DNA of 64,000 nt, taken from assembly GCA_963746175.1 (NCBI GenBank), contig CAVVAH010000008.1, positions 248,001 through 312,000 of the forward strand. The letters are read 5' to 3'. Below the pieces are notes generated by a model. That model saw only the letters and a program-made list of their open reading frames with translations. It did not search any database and was not told the DNA's origin. Shown in pieces: positions 1-7,590 of the stretch. This stretch comes from CAVVAH01 sp963746175. Its GTDB lineage: Bacteria; Actinomycetota; Actinomycetes; JACCUZ01. Made by a program: the position numbers and the translations under genes. Positions within the stretch are counted from its first letter, which is position 1, and every line of letters starts with the position of its first letter.

Positions 1-64
1 GTCGCCCATCCCGGCATCTTCGTCGGCCGCAGAGCAGCGCGCCAGACCAACCAGCGACCGAGGG

Positions 65-634
65 TCAGGTGGCCGGCTGCGGCGGCGGTGCCGGTGCGCC
101 GAGCCGGCGGACGAGCAGCAGGTGCTCGATGACGCGGTCCATCGCCTCGTCGACCGCGTCCTCGCGGTAGCCGCCCCGCTTCGGCCGGAACGGCACCGCC
201 CGCACCTCCTCGAGCGTGAGCGAGCCCTGCCCGTCCAGTGCTCCGACCACCCGGTCGACGAACTCGTCGACGTCGTCGACGTAATAGCCGCGGTGCAGCA
301 TGCCGGCGCGCGGGAACCGCTTCATGTACGACGCGGTGAGCTGCTCGCGGAGGTAGGCCGCCTCGCTGTCGGGGTCGGCCTTGCCGCGCCGGCCGCTCGT
401 CATGCCCTGCGCGAGGACGACCTTCTCCTCGAGCTGGTCGAGGTGGGCGTCGACCTGCTCGACGACGTAGCCGTGGTGCACCAGCTCGAAGCCGGCCTGC
501 CGCACCTCGGACGCCGTCGGCGGTGGGAAGACGCCGCCGAGCGACACCTCGACGTGGTTGAGGAAGGCGTCGACCTGGCGGCAGTGGTAGCCCTTGCGCA
601 GCCGTCCCACCCGACGGAACCGCTTGTGACTCAC
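65..634 (-). CDS. DivIVA-repeat protein (four GY-x4-VD repeats)
   Basis: 189 aa, starting at a GTG whose first bases overlap the rlmN stop (GTGA), so probably translationally coupled to rlmN. The protein is almost entirely four copies of the short DivIVA N-terminal motif (Gly-Tyr, four residues, Val-Asp): Gly-Tyr at residues 15-16, 55-56, 116-117 and 155-156. Repeats 1 and 3 share a KRF-x-R-x-G lead-in, while repeats 2 and 4 share an E-V-R lead-in, so the chain reads A-B-A-B. There is no long coiled coil of the kind that follows the motif in true DivIVA/Wag31, and the C-terminus is Pro-rich. In DivIVA this motif binds curved membrane; that role here is inference. The match to the DivIVA-repeat family is clear, the function is unknown. 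Confidence 0.8.
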   Translation of the reverse strand: MSHKRFRRVGRLRKGYHCRQVDAFLNHVEVSLGGVFPPPTASEVRQAGFELVHHGYVVEQVDAHLDQLEEKVVLAQGMTSGRRGKADPDSEAAYLREQLTASYMKRFPRAGMLHRGYYVDDVDEFVDRVVGALDGQGSLTLEEVRAVPFRPKRGGYREDAVDEAMDRVIEHLLLVRRLGAPAPPPQPAT

Positions 635-1764
635 CGCGTCACCTCGCCCGCGGGGGTCACGGCAGCCAGCTGGCCGCAGGCGCCGTCGATCTCGCGGCCG
701 CGGGTGTCGCGGACCGTCGTGGGGATGCCGTGCGCCCGCAGCCGTTCGACGAAGGTGCGCTCGACCTCCGGGTCGCTCGCGGTCCACTTCGAGCCGGGCG
801 TCGGGTTCAGCGGGATGGGGTTGACGTGCACCCAGCCGCGACCGCGGCGGTTGAGCTCGGTGCCCAGCAGGTCGGCCCGCCAGCGGTGGTCGTTGACGTC
901 GCGGATCAGGGCGTACTCGATGCTCACCCGGCGACCGGTGACCTCGAAGTATCGATGCGCTGCGTCGAGCACCTCGGCGACCTTCCACCGCGTGTTGACC
1001 GGGACCAGCTCGTCGCGCAGCTCGTCGTCCGGTGCGTGCAGCGACAGCGCGAGCGTGACGCTGAGGCCCTCGGCGGTGAGCTTCTCCACCGCCGGGACCA
1101 GGCCGACCGTGGACACGGTCACGTTGCGCTGCGACATGCCCAGCCCGTCGGGCGCGGCGTCGGTGATCCGGCGCACGGCGCCGATGACGGCCTTGTAGTT
1201 GGCCATCGGCTCGCCCATGCCCATGAACACGACGTTGGAGACCCGGGCCGGGCCGCCGGCGATCTCGCCGCGCTGCAGCATCCGGGCTCCCGCGACCACC
1301 TGGTCGACGATCTCGGCCGCGGACATGTTGCGGGTGAGCCCGGCCTGGCCGGTGGCGCAGAACGGGCAGTTCATGCCGCAGCCGGCCTGCGACGAGACGC
1401 ACATGGTGACCCGTCTGGGGTACCGCATGAGCACGCTCTCGACCGTCGCCCCGTCGAACAGGCGCCACACGGTCTTGCGGGTGCGGCCGCCGTCGCAGTC
1501 GAGGTGCCGCACCGGCGTGAGCAGCGAGGGCAGCAGGGCGTCGGCGAGCAGGGTCCGCGACGCCTTCGGCACGTCGGTCATCTGCTCCGGGTCCTCGCCG
1601 AGCCGGCCGAAGTAGTGCGCCGCCAGCTGCCCGGCGCGGAACGGCTTCTCGCCCAGCTCGCTCACGACGTCACGGCGCTCTGCGGGAGCCAGGTCGGCGA
1701 GGTGCCGCGGCGGCTTCGCACGGCGCGGTGCCGCGAAGACGAGCTCACCGGGGGCGACAGGCAC
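631..1764 (-). CDS. rlmN: 23S rRNA (adenine2503-C2)/tRNA methyltransferase RlmN
   Basis: 377 aa radical-SAM enzyme that methylates C2 of A2503 in 23S rRNA and A37 in some tRNAs. The [4Fe-4S] motif C-x3-C-x2-C is at Cys129, Cys133 and Cys136 (sequence CGMNCPFC), just after a CVSSQ stretch. The second catalytic cysteine of the family lies near the C-terminus (Cys363 in GACGQL). Length is normal. The GTG start is preceded by an AGGAAGAGAAGGA purine run. It follows cdsA by 14 bp and overlaps the DivIVA-repeat gene downstream, so it sits late in the rpsB-tsf-pyrH-frr-cdsA cluster. Confidence 0.96.
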   Translation of the reverse strand: MPVAPGELVFAAPRRAKPPRHLADLAPAERRDVVSELGEKPFRAGQLAAHYFGRLGEDPEQMTDVPKASRTLLADALLPSLLTPVRHLDCDGGRTRKTVWRLFDGATVESVLMRYPRRVTMCVSSQAGCGMNCPFCATGQAGLTRNMSAAEIVDQVVAGARMLQRGEIAGGPARVSNVVFMGMGEPMANYKAVIGAVRRITDAAPDGLGMSQRNVTVSTVGLVPAVEKLTAEGLSVTLALSLHAPDDELRDELVPVNTRWKVAEVLDAAHRYFEVTGRRVSIEYALIRDVNDHRWRADLLGTELNRRGRGWVHVNPIPLNPTPGSKWTASDPEVERTFVERLRAHGIPTTVRDTRGREIDGACGQLAAVTPAGEVTR

Positions 1765-1778
1765 TGTCCTTCTCTTCC

Positions 1779-2666
1779 TCAGGCCGGGACGAGCCAGGCG
1801 AGCAGCAGGTAGGCCACCGGCGCCGCCGGCAGCAGGGAGTCGAGGCGGTCCATGATGCCGCCATGACCTGGGAGCAGGCGGCCCATGTCCTTGATGCCCA
1901 GGTCTCGCTTGATCATCGACTCACCGAGGTCGCCCAGCGTGGCGGTGACCATCAGCGCCAACCCGATCACGGCGCCCTGCCAGGCCTCGCCGTTCAGCAG
2001 GGTGGGGACGGCGACGGCGCCGCCTACGGCGCAGAACAGCGCTGACCCGCCGAAGCCCTCCCAGGACTTCTTCGGGCTGACCGTCGGCGCCATCGGGTGC
2101 TTGCCGAAGAGCACGCCGGCCGCGTAGCCGCCGACGTCGCTGAGCACCACCAGGACGATGAACACGACGACCCGGTCGGGGCCGTCGTCCGGCCGCAGCA
2201 GGAGCGCGGCGAACCCGGCGAGGAACGGCACGTAGAGCGCGGCGAAGGTGCTGGCCGTGACGTCGCGGACGTAGCCCTTGGCGTTCTCCGGCGCGCGCCA
2301 CAGCATCGTGCCGAGCACGGTCAGGGTCAGCGCGACGAGCATCGCCTCGCTGCCGCCGGCGTACGCCGACACGACGATCGCGGCAGCACCCACCGACAGC
2401 GGCACGAGCGGGACCCGCACCCGGTCCTCGGCGAACGCGTGGCCCAGCTCCCAGACGCCGAGCACCGCGGCGGCGACCACGACGACGACGAAGGCGGGCT
2501 TCCAGACGTAGAGCGTGCCGATGATGACGACGCCGAGCCCGAGACCGACGCCGATGGCCGCAGGCAGGTTGCGGCCTGCCCGGGTGCGCCGCTCCGGCGG
2601 CGGCACCGGCTGCATCGGGACGGGTTCGAGCGGGGAGCCGCCCTCCGCCTGCTGGTCGGTCGTCAT
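1779..2666 (-). CDS. cdsA: Phosphatidate cytidylyltransferase CdsA
   Basis: 295 aa integral membrane enzyme making CDP-diacylglycerol from phosphatidate and CTP, the branch point of phospholipid synthesis. After a Pro-rich cytosolic N-terminus (about 45 residues) come roughly seven to eight hydrophobic segments. The family signature is complete near the C-terminus: SMIKRDLGIKDMGRLLPGHG followed by a GIMDRLDS stretch, which carries the metal- and substrate-binding Asp residues. Lies 30 bp after frr and 14 bp before rlmN, the usual actinobacterial order. Confidence 0.96.
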   Translation of the reverse strand: MTTDQQAEGGSPLEPVPMQPVPPPERRTRAGRNLPAAIGVGLGLGVVIIGTLYVWKPAFVVVVVAAAVLGVWELGHAFAEDRVRVPLVPLSVGAAAIVVSAYAGGSEAMLVALTLTVLGTMLWRAPENAKGYVRDVTASTFAALYVPFLAGFAALLLRPDDGPDRVVVFIVLVVLSDVGGYAAGVLFGKHPMAPTVSPKKSWEGFGGSALFCAVGGAVAVPTLLNGEAWQGAVIGLALMVTATLGDLGESMIKRDLGIKDMGRLLPGHGGIMDRLDSLLPAAPVAYLLLAWLVPA

Positions 2667-2696
2667 CTGGTCCGTGGTCCTCGGTGTGCCGGGCCC

Positions 2697-3254
2697 TCAG
2701 ACCTCGAGGAGCTCGGACTCCTTGTGCTTGACGAGCTCGTCGACGGAGGCGACGTGCTTCTGGGTGACCTTCTCCAGCTCCTTCTCGGCCCGCGTGACGT
2801 CGTCCTCACCGGTCTCGCCGTCCTTGGCCAGCCGGTCCAGCTCGTCCTTCGCGTGCCGGCGGACGTTGCGGATCGAGATCCGCGCGTCCTCGGCCTTCTT
2901 GTGCGCCACCTTGATGAACTCCTTGCGGCGCTCCTCGGTGAGCTGGGGGAAGACGACCCGGATGATCGCGCCGTCGTTGGTCGGGTTGACGCCGAGGTCG
3001 GAGTCGCGGATGGCCTTCTCGATCGCGCCCATCGCGCTCTTGTCGAACGGCGTGAGCGTGAGCATGCGGGCGTCGGCGACGTGGAAGGACGCGAGCTGGT
3101 TCACCGGCGTGGGCGCGCCGTAGTAGTCCACCAGGATCTTCTGGAACATGCTCGGGTTGGCGCGGCCGGTGCGGATCGCGGCCAGATCCTCCTTGGCGAC
3201 GGAGACGGCCTTCTCCATCTTCTCCTCGGCCTCGAAGAGCGTCTCGTCGATCAC
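2697..3254 (-). CDS. frr: Ribosome recycling factor
   Basis: 185 aa, exactly the family length. With EF-G it splits post-termination ribosomes. The N-terminal helix (MIDETLFEAEEKMEKAV), the conserved R-T-G-R-A-N-P segment near residues 28-34 and the C-terminal three-helix-bundle sequence (K-x-A-E-D-A-R-I-S-I-R-N-V-R-R) are all present. It is 61 bp downstream of pyrH and 30 bp upstream of cdsA. Confidence 0.97.
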   Translation of the reverse strand: MIDETLFEAEEKMEKAVSVAKEDLAAIRTGRANPSMFQKILVDYYGAPTPVNQLASFHVADARMLTLTPFDKSAMGAIEKAIRDSDLGVNPTNDGAIIRVVFPQLTEERRKEFIKVAHKKAEDARISIRNVRRHAKDELDRLAKDGETGEDDVTRAEKELEKVTQKHVASVDELVKHKESELLEV

Positions 3255-3315
3255 GTCGGTCTCCTGCGTCGGTCTCGTCGGGTGCTGTCTCGTCCGGCCT
3301 GGCTGGTCTCTCGGG

Positions 3316-4095
3316 TCAGGCGTCCGGGCCGATGATCGTGCCGATCTTCTCGCCGTGGACGGCGCGCGCGATGTTGCCGTCCTCGGTCATGTTGAACACG
3401 ACGATCGGGAGCCTGTTGTCGCGGCACAGGCTGATCGCCGTCGCGTCGGCGACCTTGAGGCCGCGCGCGAGGAACTCGTCGTAGGACAGCTGGTCGTAGC
3501 GCACGGCATCGGGATGCTTCGCCGGGTCGGCGTCGTAGACCCCGTCGACGCCCTTCTTGCCCATGAGCAGCACCTGCGCGCCGATCTCGAGCGCGCGCTG
3601 GGCGGCGACCGTGTCGGTGGAGAAGTACGGCATGCCGGCGCCGGCGCCGAAGATGACGACCCGGCCCTTGTCGAGGTGGCGCATCGCACGGCGCGGGATG
3701 TAGGGCTCGGCGACCTGGCCCATCGCGATGGCGGTCTGGACCCGCGTCTCGATGCTCTGCTTCTCGAGGAAGTCCTGCAGCGCGAGGCAGTTCATGACCG
3801 TGCCGAGCATGCCCATGTAGTCGGCGCGCGCCCGGTCCATGCCGCGCTGGGACAGCTCGGCACCCCGGAAGAAGTTGCCGCCGCCGACGACGATGGCGAC
3901 CTGCACGCCGGTCCGCACCACGTCGGCGATCTGCCGGGCCAGCCCGGCCACGACGTCGGGGTCGACACCGAGCTTGCCGCCGCCGAACACCTCGCCGGAG
4001 AGCTTGAGCACGACCCGCCGATAACGGTGCGGCTCGGTGCGCCCCGAGGGGGACGAGGCCGCGACCGTGTCGGTGTCCTCCGTGGGTCCCTGCAC
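3316..4095 (-). CDS. pyrH: UMP kinase PyrH
   Basis: 259 aa amino-acid-kinase-fold enzyme phosphorylating UMP to UDP, usually allosterically controlled by GTP and UTP. The first 25 or so residues (Thr/Ser/Pro-rich) are a non-conserved extension before the conserved R-V-V-L-K-L-S-G-E core. Also visible are the V-V-G-G-G-N-F-F-R-G loop, the D-Y-M-G-M-L-G-T-V-M-N segment and the K-K-G-V-D-G-V-Y-D-A-D-P segment. It lies between tsf and frr with short gaps. A start inside the extension cannot be excluded. Confidence 0.96.
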   Translation of the reverse strand: MQGPTEDTDTVAASSPSGRTEPHRYRRVVLKLSGEVFGGGKLGVDPDVVAGLARQIADVVRTGVQVAIVVGGGNFFRGAELSQRGMDRARADYMGMLGTVMNCLALQDFLEKQSIETRVQTAIAMGQVAEPYIPRRAMRHLDKGRVVIFGAGAGMPYFSTDTVAAQRALEIGAQVLLMGKKGVDGVYDADPAKHPDAVRYDQLSYDEFLARGLKVADATAISLCRDNRLPIVVFNMTEDGNIARAVHGEKIGTIIGPDA

Positions 4096-4170
4096 GATCG
4101 CGGCCTCCTCGTCGTGGTGCGCTGCTCCTGGGGCGTTCCGGCGGTCAGTCTGCCAGGTGCGGATCGCCGG

Positions 4171-5001
4171 TCAGGCCCCGCCGACCTCGAACCGGGAGAA
4201 GCTCTTCACGGTGATGCCGGCCGCGTCGAGGACGGCCTTGACCGTCTTCTTGCTGTCCAGCACCGACGGCTGCTCGAGCAGCGCGACGTCCTTGAAGAAG
4301 CCGTTGACCCGGCCCTCGACGATCTTCGGCAGCGCCTGCTCGGGCTTGCCCTCCTCGCGCGCGGTCGCCTCGGCGATCCGGCGCTCGTTCTCGACCACGT
4401 CGGTCGGGACCTCGTCGCGGGTGACGAACTGCGGCCGCATGGCCGCGACCTGCATCGCGGCGGCCCGGGCGGCCTCGAGGTCGGAGCCCTCGAACTCGAC
4501 CAGGACGCCGACCTGCGCGGGCAGGTCCGACGAGCGGCGGTGCATGTACGACGCGACCTGGCGGCCCTCGGCGCCGAGGACGACGACGGCGGTCAGCTCG
4601 AGCTTCTCGCCGATGACCGCGGCCACCGAGTCGATGTTCTCCTGCACGGTGCGGCCGTCGGCCAGCGTCTCGGCCAGCAGCGCCTGCACGTCGCCGGTGC
4701 CGGTCTTGGCGGCGTGGGCGACGATGTCGGCGGCGAGCTGCTGGAACTGCTCGTTCTTCGCGACGAAGTCGGTCTCGCAGTTGAGCTGGATCATGGCGCC
4801 GTCGGCGGCCGCCACGAGGCCGTTGGTCGCGCTGCGCTCGGCGCCGCGCTCCTTGACCTTCGTCTCGCCCTTGATGCGGAGCAGCTCGGCGGCCTTGTCC
4901 TGGTCGCCGGCGGCCTCCTCGAGGGCCTTCTTCGCAGCCATCATCCCGGCGCCCGTGGCGTCGCGGAGCTTCTTGACCTCAGCGGCGGTGATGGAGGTCA
5001 C
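4171..5001 (-). CDS. tsf: Elongation factor Ts
   Basis: 276 aa guanine-nucleotide exchange factor for EF-Tu. The N-terminal UBA-like domain and the hallmark L-R-D-A-T-G-A-G-M-M-A-A-K-K-A-L segment are at residues 12-27, and the conserved T-D-F-V-A-K-N-E motif that touches EF-Tu lies near residue 78. The GTG start has the usual MTSITAAEVKKL opening. The gap to rpsB is 97 bp and contains a small CCACCCGGCCGGTGG palindrome but no clear terminator, so co-transcription with rpsB is likely. Confidence 0.97.
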   Translation of the reverse strand: MTSITAAEVKKLRDATGAGMMAAKKALEEAAGDQDKAAELLRIKGETKVKERGAERSATNGLVAAADGAMIQLNCETDFVAKNEQFQQLAADIVAHAAKTGTGDVQALLAETLADGRTVQENIDSVAAVIGEKLELTAVVVLGAEGRQVASYMHRRSSDLPAQVGVLVEFEGSDLEAARAAAMQVAAMRPQFVTRDEVPTDVVENERRIAEATAREEGKPEQALPKIVEGRVNGFFKDVALLEQPSVLDSKKTVKAVLDAAGITVKSFSRFEVGGA

Positions 5002-5098
5002 GTGAATGGTCTTCCCTTCAGGTCGTGGGGGTCGGGCGGGCTGCCCGGGCTGATCTGGAATCTGCCTGCTCGCTGTCCACCGGCCGGGTGGCTGCGGC

Positions 5099-6133
5099 TC
5101 AGGCCTGGGTGGTGCTGTCGCCCTCGGCGGCAGGGGCCTCGGCGGCCGGCGCGTCGGCCTCGGCAGCTGGTGCCTCGACGACAGCCCCGGCCGGTGCCTC
5201 GACGACGGGCTCGGCCTCAGCGGCTGCCTCGGCGACGGGCTCGGCCTCAGCCGCTGCCTCGGCAGCGGGCGCCTCGGCGGTGGCCGGTGCCTCGGCGCCG
5301 GCCTCCTCGACGGTCTCGCCCTCGGCCGGGGTGCCCTTGGCCGCCGTGCCGCTGCGGAGCAGCTCCTGCTCCCAGGCGGCCAGCGGCTCGTCGGTGGCGA
5401 GGCCCTCGGGCTTCTCGTCGCCGTCGACCTGGGTGCGCACCCGGGCCATCAGGCCCTCGGCGACCGCGTCGGCGATCACACGGGTGAGCAGGGTGACGGA
5501 GCGGATCGCGTCGTCGTTGCCCGGGATCTTGTAGTCGACCTCGTCCGGGTCGCAGTTGGTGTCGAGGATCGCGACGACCGGGATGTTGAGCTTGTGAGCC
5601 TCGCCGACGGCGATGTGCTCCTTCTTGGTGTCGATGATCCAGACCGCGCTCGGGACGCGCGTCATGTCGCGGATGCCGCCGAGGGTCTTGGTGAGCTTGT
5701 CCTTCTCGCGACGCAGGACGAGCAGCTCCTTCTTGGTCATGCCCGAGCCGGGCACGTCGTCGAAGTCGAGCTGCTCGAGCTCCTTGAGGCGCTGCAGCCG
5801 CTGGTGCACGGTCTGGAAGTTGGTGAGCATGCCGCCCAGCCAGCGCTGGTTGACGTAGGGCATGCCGACGCGGGTCGCCTGCTCGGCGATCGCCTCCTGG
5901 GCCTGCTTCTTGGTGCCGACGAACATCACCGAGCCGCCGTGGGCGACGGTCTCCTTGATGAACTCGTAGGCGCGGTCGATGTAGGACAGCGACTGCTGCA
6001 GGTCGATGATGTAGATGCCGTTGCGCTCGGTGAAGATGAATCGCTTCATCTTCGGGTTCCAACGGCGGGTCTGGTGCCCGAAGTGCACGCCGCTCTCGAG
6101 CAGCTGCTTCATGGAGACGACCTGGTTGGCCAC
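5099..6133 (-). CDS. rpsB: 30S ribosomal protein S2 with long acidic Ala/Glu tail
   Basis: 344 aa from a GTG start (reads MANQVVSMKQLLESGVHFGH). The open frame continues far upstream, but nothing before this point is S2-like. The first 260 or so residues are normal S2, including R-R-W-N-P-K-M and R-W-L-G-G-M-L-T-N. The last 75 or so residues are low complexity, built from EAPA/EAEPV-type units and encoded by imperfect tandem DNA repeats (a GGCTCGGCCTCAGC unit occurs twice near 5210-5250). The tail is strongly acidic and makes the protein about 90 residues longer than E. coli S2. First gene of the rpsB-tsf cluster; its promoter should lie in the long gap to 6573. Confidence 0.95.
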   Translation of the reverse strand: MANQVVSMKQLLESGVHFGHQTRRWNPKMKRFIFTERNGIYIIDLQQSLSYIDRAYEFIKETVAHGGSVMFVGTKKQAQEAIAEQATRVGMPYVNQRWLGGMLTNFQTVHQRLQRLKELEQLDFDDVPGSGMTKKELLVLRREKDKLTKTLGGIRDMTRVPSAVWIIDTKKEHIAVGEAHKLNIPVVAILDTNCDPDEVDYKIPGNDDAIRSVTLLTRVIADAVAEGLMARVRTQVDGDEKPEGLATDEPLAAWEQELLRSGTAAKGTPAEGETVEEAGAEAPATAEAPAAEAAAEAEPVAEAAAEAEPVVEAPAGAVVEAPAAEADAPAAEAPAAEGDSTTQA

Positions 6134-6573
6134 GGTCGTGCCTGCCTCTCGTGGCGCCCCGGCCCGCTCACGCGGGTGCGCGGAGGCGCGCGTCGGTTCC
6201 TGGCGGAGGGCCGGTCGGCCTTCCGCGTCCCTGACGCCCGGAAGCGCGCTCGCCACCGTCTCTCGTCGTGAGTCGGGTGGACCGGTGAGCGTGCCCCCGC
6301 CGGTGGGCGACCCCTCGCGGGGCTGTCCGGTGGCGGATGCGAGCGTGCGAAGTCGACCCGCCGAGACGGGTCGCTGCCAGCAGTGTACGCCGCGGCGCCG
6401 GCGCGACCGAATCGGCGGATCTCGAGACGACACGCCGAGGCCGTAGCGGCGTGTCGTCTCAGGATCCGCTGGACGCCCCGCGCGTCGTCCACAGCCGCGG
6501 CGACCGGCCGGGGAGTCCACAGAAGGTCCGGGGTCGCCCTGCTGGCGGGCTGTCGAGGGCCAGGCTCGAGCCC
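6134..6573. other. 440-bp divergent intergenic region between rpsB and the M23 peptidase
   Basis: No protein-coding signal is convincing here. It must hold the rpsB promoter (minus) and the peptidase promoter (plus). A TACACT hexamer (minus strand, 6382-6387) resembles a -10 box, but no good -35 box accompanies it. The only strong structure is the long palindrome at 6415-6469, listed separately. Confidence 0.6.
6415..6469. repeat. Intergenic hairpin element, copy 1 (core CGACACGCCGAGG)
   Basis: Perfect 14-bp inverted repeat (GAGACGACACGCCG at 6424-6437 against 6447-6460) with a 9-nt loop. The stem is extended outward, after a 3-base bulge, by GCGGAT/ATCCGC (6415-6420 and 6464-6469). The core CGACACGCCGAGG and the mirrored CGGCGTGTCG recur in the elements at 34564 and 57470, but the outer arms differ. 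It lies between divergently transcribed genes, so it is not positioned as a simple terminator. Confidence 0.75.
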
Positions 6574-7185
6574 ATGGACGTCCCCGACGACACCGGTCCC
6601 CGGCGCGCACCGTGGCTGGTGTGCCTGCTGTGGTTGCTGTGCCTCGTCCCGGTCGCCTACGCGGCGCTGGCCGTGCTGCCGGCGGCGCCGGCCGTGGCCG
6701 CCGCGGGGCGGCCGGCCTGGCGGCTGCCGCTCGACGGCCGGCCGCGGGTGGTCGCGGCGTTCGCCGCCCCGGCCGGCCCTTACGCGCCCGGCCACCGCGG
6801 CGTCGACCTGGCTGCCGCCCCGGCGGCGCGCGTGCTCGCCGCGGCCGCCGGCGTGGTGGCGTTCGCCGGCCGGGTCGCCGGCCGCGGGGTCGTGTCGGTC
6901 GACCATCCCGGCGGGCTACGCACGACCTACCAGCCGGTGGAGGCGGTCGTGCACGCCGGCGACGCGGTGGCCGCGGGATCGGTGCTGGGTCTGCTGACGG
7001 GCACCGGAGGTCACTGCCCACCCGCCGCCTGCCTGCACTGGGGGCTGCGCCGGGGAGCGGACTACCTGGACCCGATGGGTCAGCTGGGCACCGTGCGGGT
7101 CAGGCTGCTGCCGGTGTGGTCGGCGACCGCCCTGGACCCGCCGCCACCCTGCCGCAGGTGCTGGCGCCGGCGCGCGTCGCCGTGA
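6574..7185 (+). CDS. M23 (LytM/lysostaphin-fold) peptidase, membrane-anchored or secreted
   Basis: 203 aa from the ATG at 6574. A hydrophobic segment at residues 12-40 or so acts as signal sequence or anchor. The LytM domain follows with all metal/catalytic signatures: H-R-G-V-D (H-x3-D zinc ligands) and the late L-H-W-G with its preceding Gly-rich loop. Family members cleave peptidoglycan cross-bridges or, when degenerate, activate amidases; the intact ligands suggest an active enzyme. A Cys pair (HCPPAAC) sits before the LHWG motif. M23 genes beside rpsB are common in actinobacteria. Its TGA overlaps a GTG in frame with the cupin gene downstream. Confidence 0.88.
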   Translation: MDVPDDTGPRRAPWLVCLLWLLCLVPVAYAALAVLPAAPAVAAAGRPAWRLPLDGRPRVVAAFAAPAGPYAPGHRGVDLAAAPAARVLAAAAGVVAFAGRVAGRGVVSVDHPGGLRTTYQPVEAVVHAGDAVAAGSVLGLLTGTGGHCPPAACLHWGLRRGADYLDPMGQLGTVRVRLLPVWSATALDPPPPCRRCWRRRASP

Positions 7186-7214
7186 CCACGGTGGCGGCGG
7201 GCATGCTGGGCGCC

Positions 7215-7583
7215 ATGACACCCGTGCCGGAACCGGTCGACCTGGCAGCTGTGCTCGCGTCCGTCGAGGAGCCGTGGCAGCCACGGACCGTCGCCACGCT
7301 CAACGACTACGACGTCCGCGTGGTGCACACCCTCGGCGAGTTCACCCGGCACACGCATCCCGACACCGACGAGGTGTTCCTCGTCCTGAGCGGATCGCTG
7401 ACGATCGAGCTGGACGACGCCGAGGTCGAGCTCGCGCCGGGTCAGCTCTACGTGGTGCCGCGCGGCGTGCCGCACCGGCCGCGGTCCGCAGGGGGTGCCG
7501 ACGTGCTGCTCGTGGAGCCCAGCGAGACCGTCAACACCGGTGACACCCCGAGCCACCTCACGGCGGAGCGCCGGGTGGTCTGA
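7215..7583 (+). CDS. Small cupin-domain protein
   Basis: 122 aa from the ATG at 7215. In-frame alternatives are an ATG at 7203 and a GTG at 7182 that overlaps the peptidase stop as GTGA, which would imply coupling. The single cupin domain has motif 1 as H-T-H-P-D-T-D-E-V-F-x-V-L-x-G and motif 2 as P-G-Q-L-Y-V-V-P-R-G-V-P-H-R-P, so the two His/Glu metal ligands and the second-motif His are present. Substrate cannot be told from sequence. Convergent with the aminotransferase, 7 bp apart. Confidence 0.85.
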   Translation: MTPVPEPVDLAAVLASVEEPWQPRTVATLNDYDVRVVHTLGEFTRHTHPDTDEVFLVLSGSLTIELDDAEVELAPGQLYVVPRGVPHRPRSAGGADVLLVEPSETVNTGDTPSHLTAERRVV

Positions 7584-7590
7584 CGACCGG

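Noticed and set aside
5200..5300. Tandem DNA repeats in the rpsB 3' end as a mobile repeat
   Set aside because: They keep frame and code for the Ala/Glu tail, so coding-sequence slippage explains them.
6612..7213. Longer start for the cupin protein within the peptidase gene
   Set aside because: The upstream frame is an Arg/Gly/Pro-rich shadow of the peptidase; cupin similarity begins after 7215.
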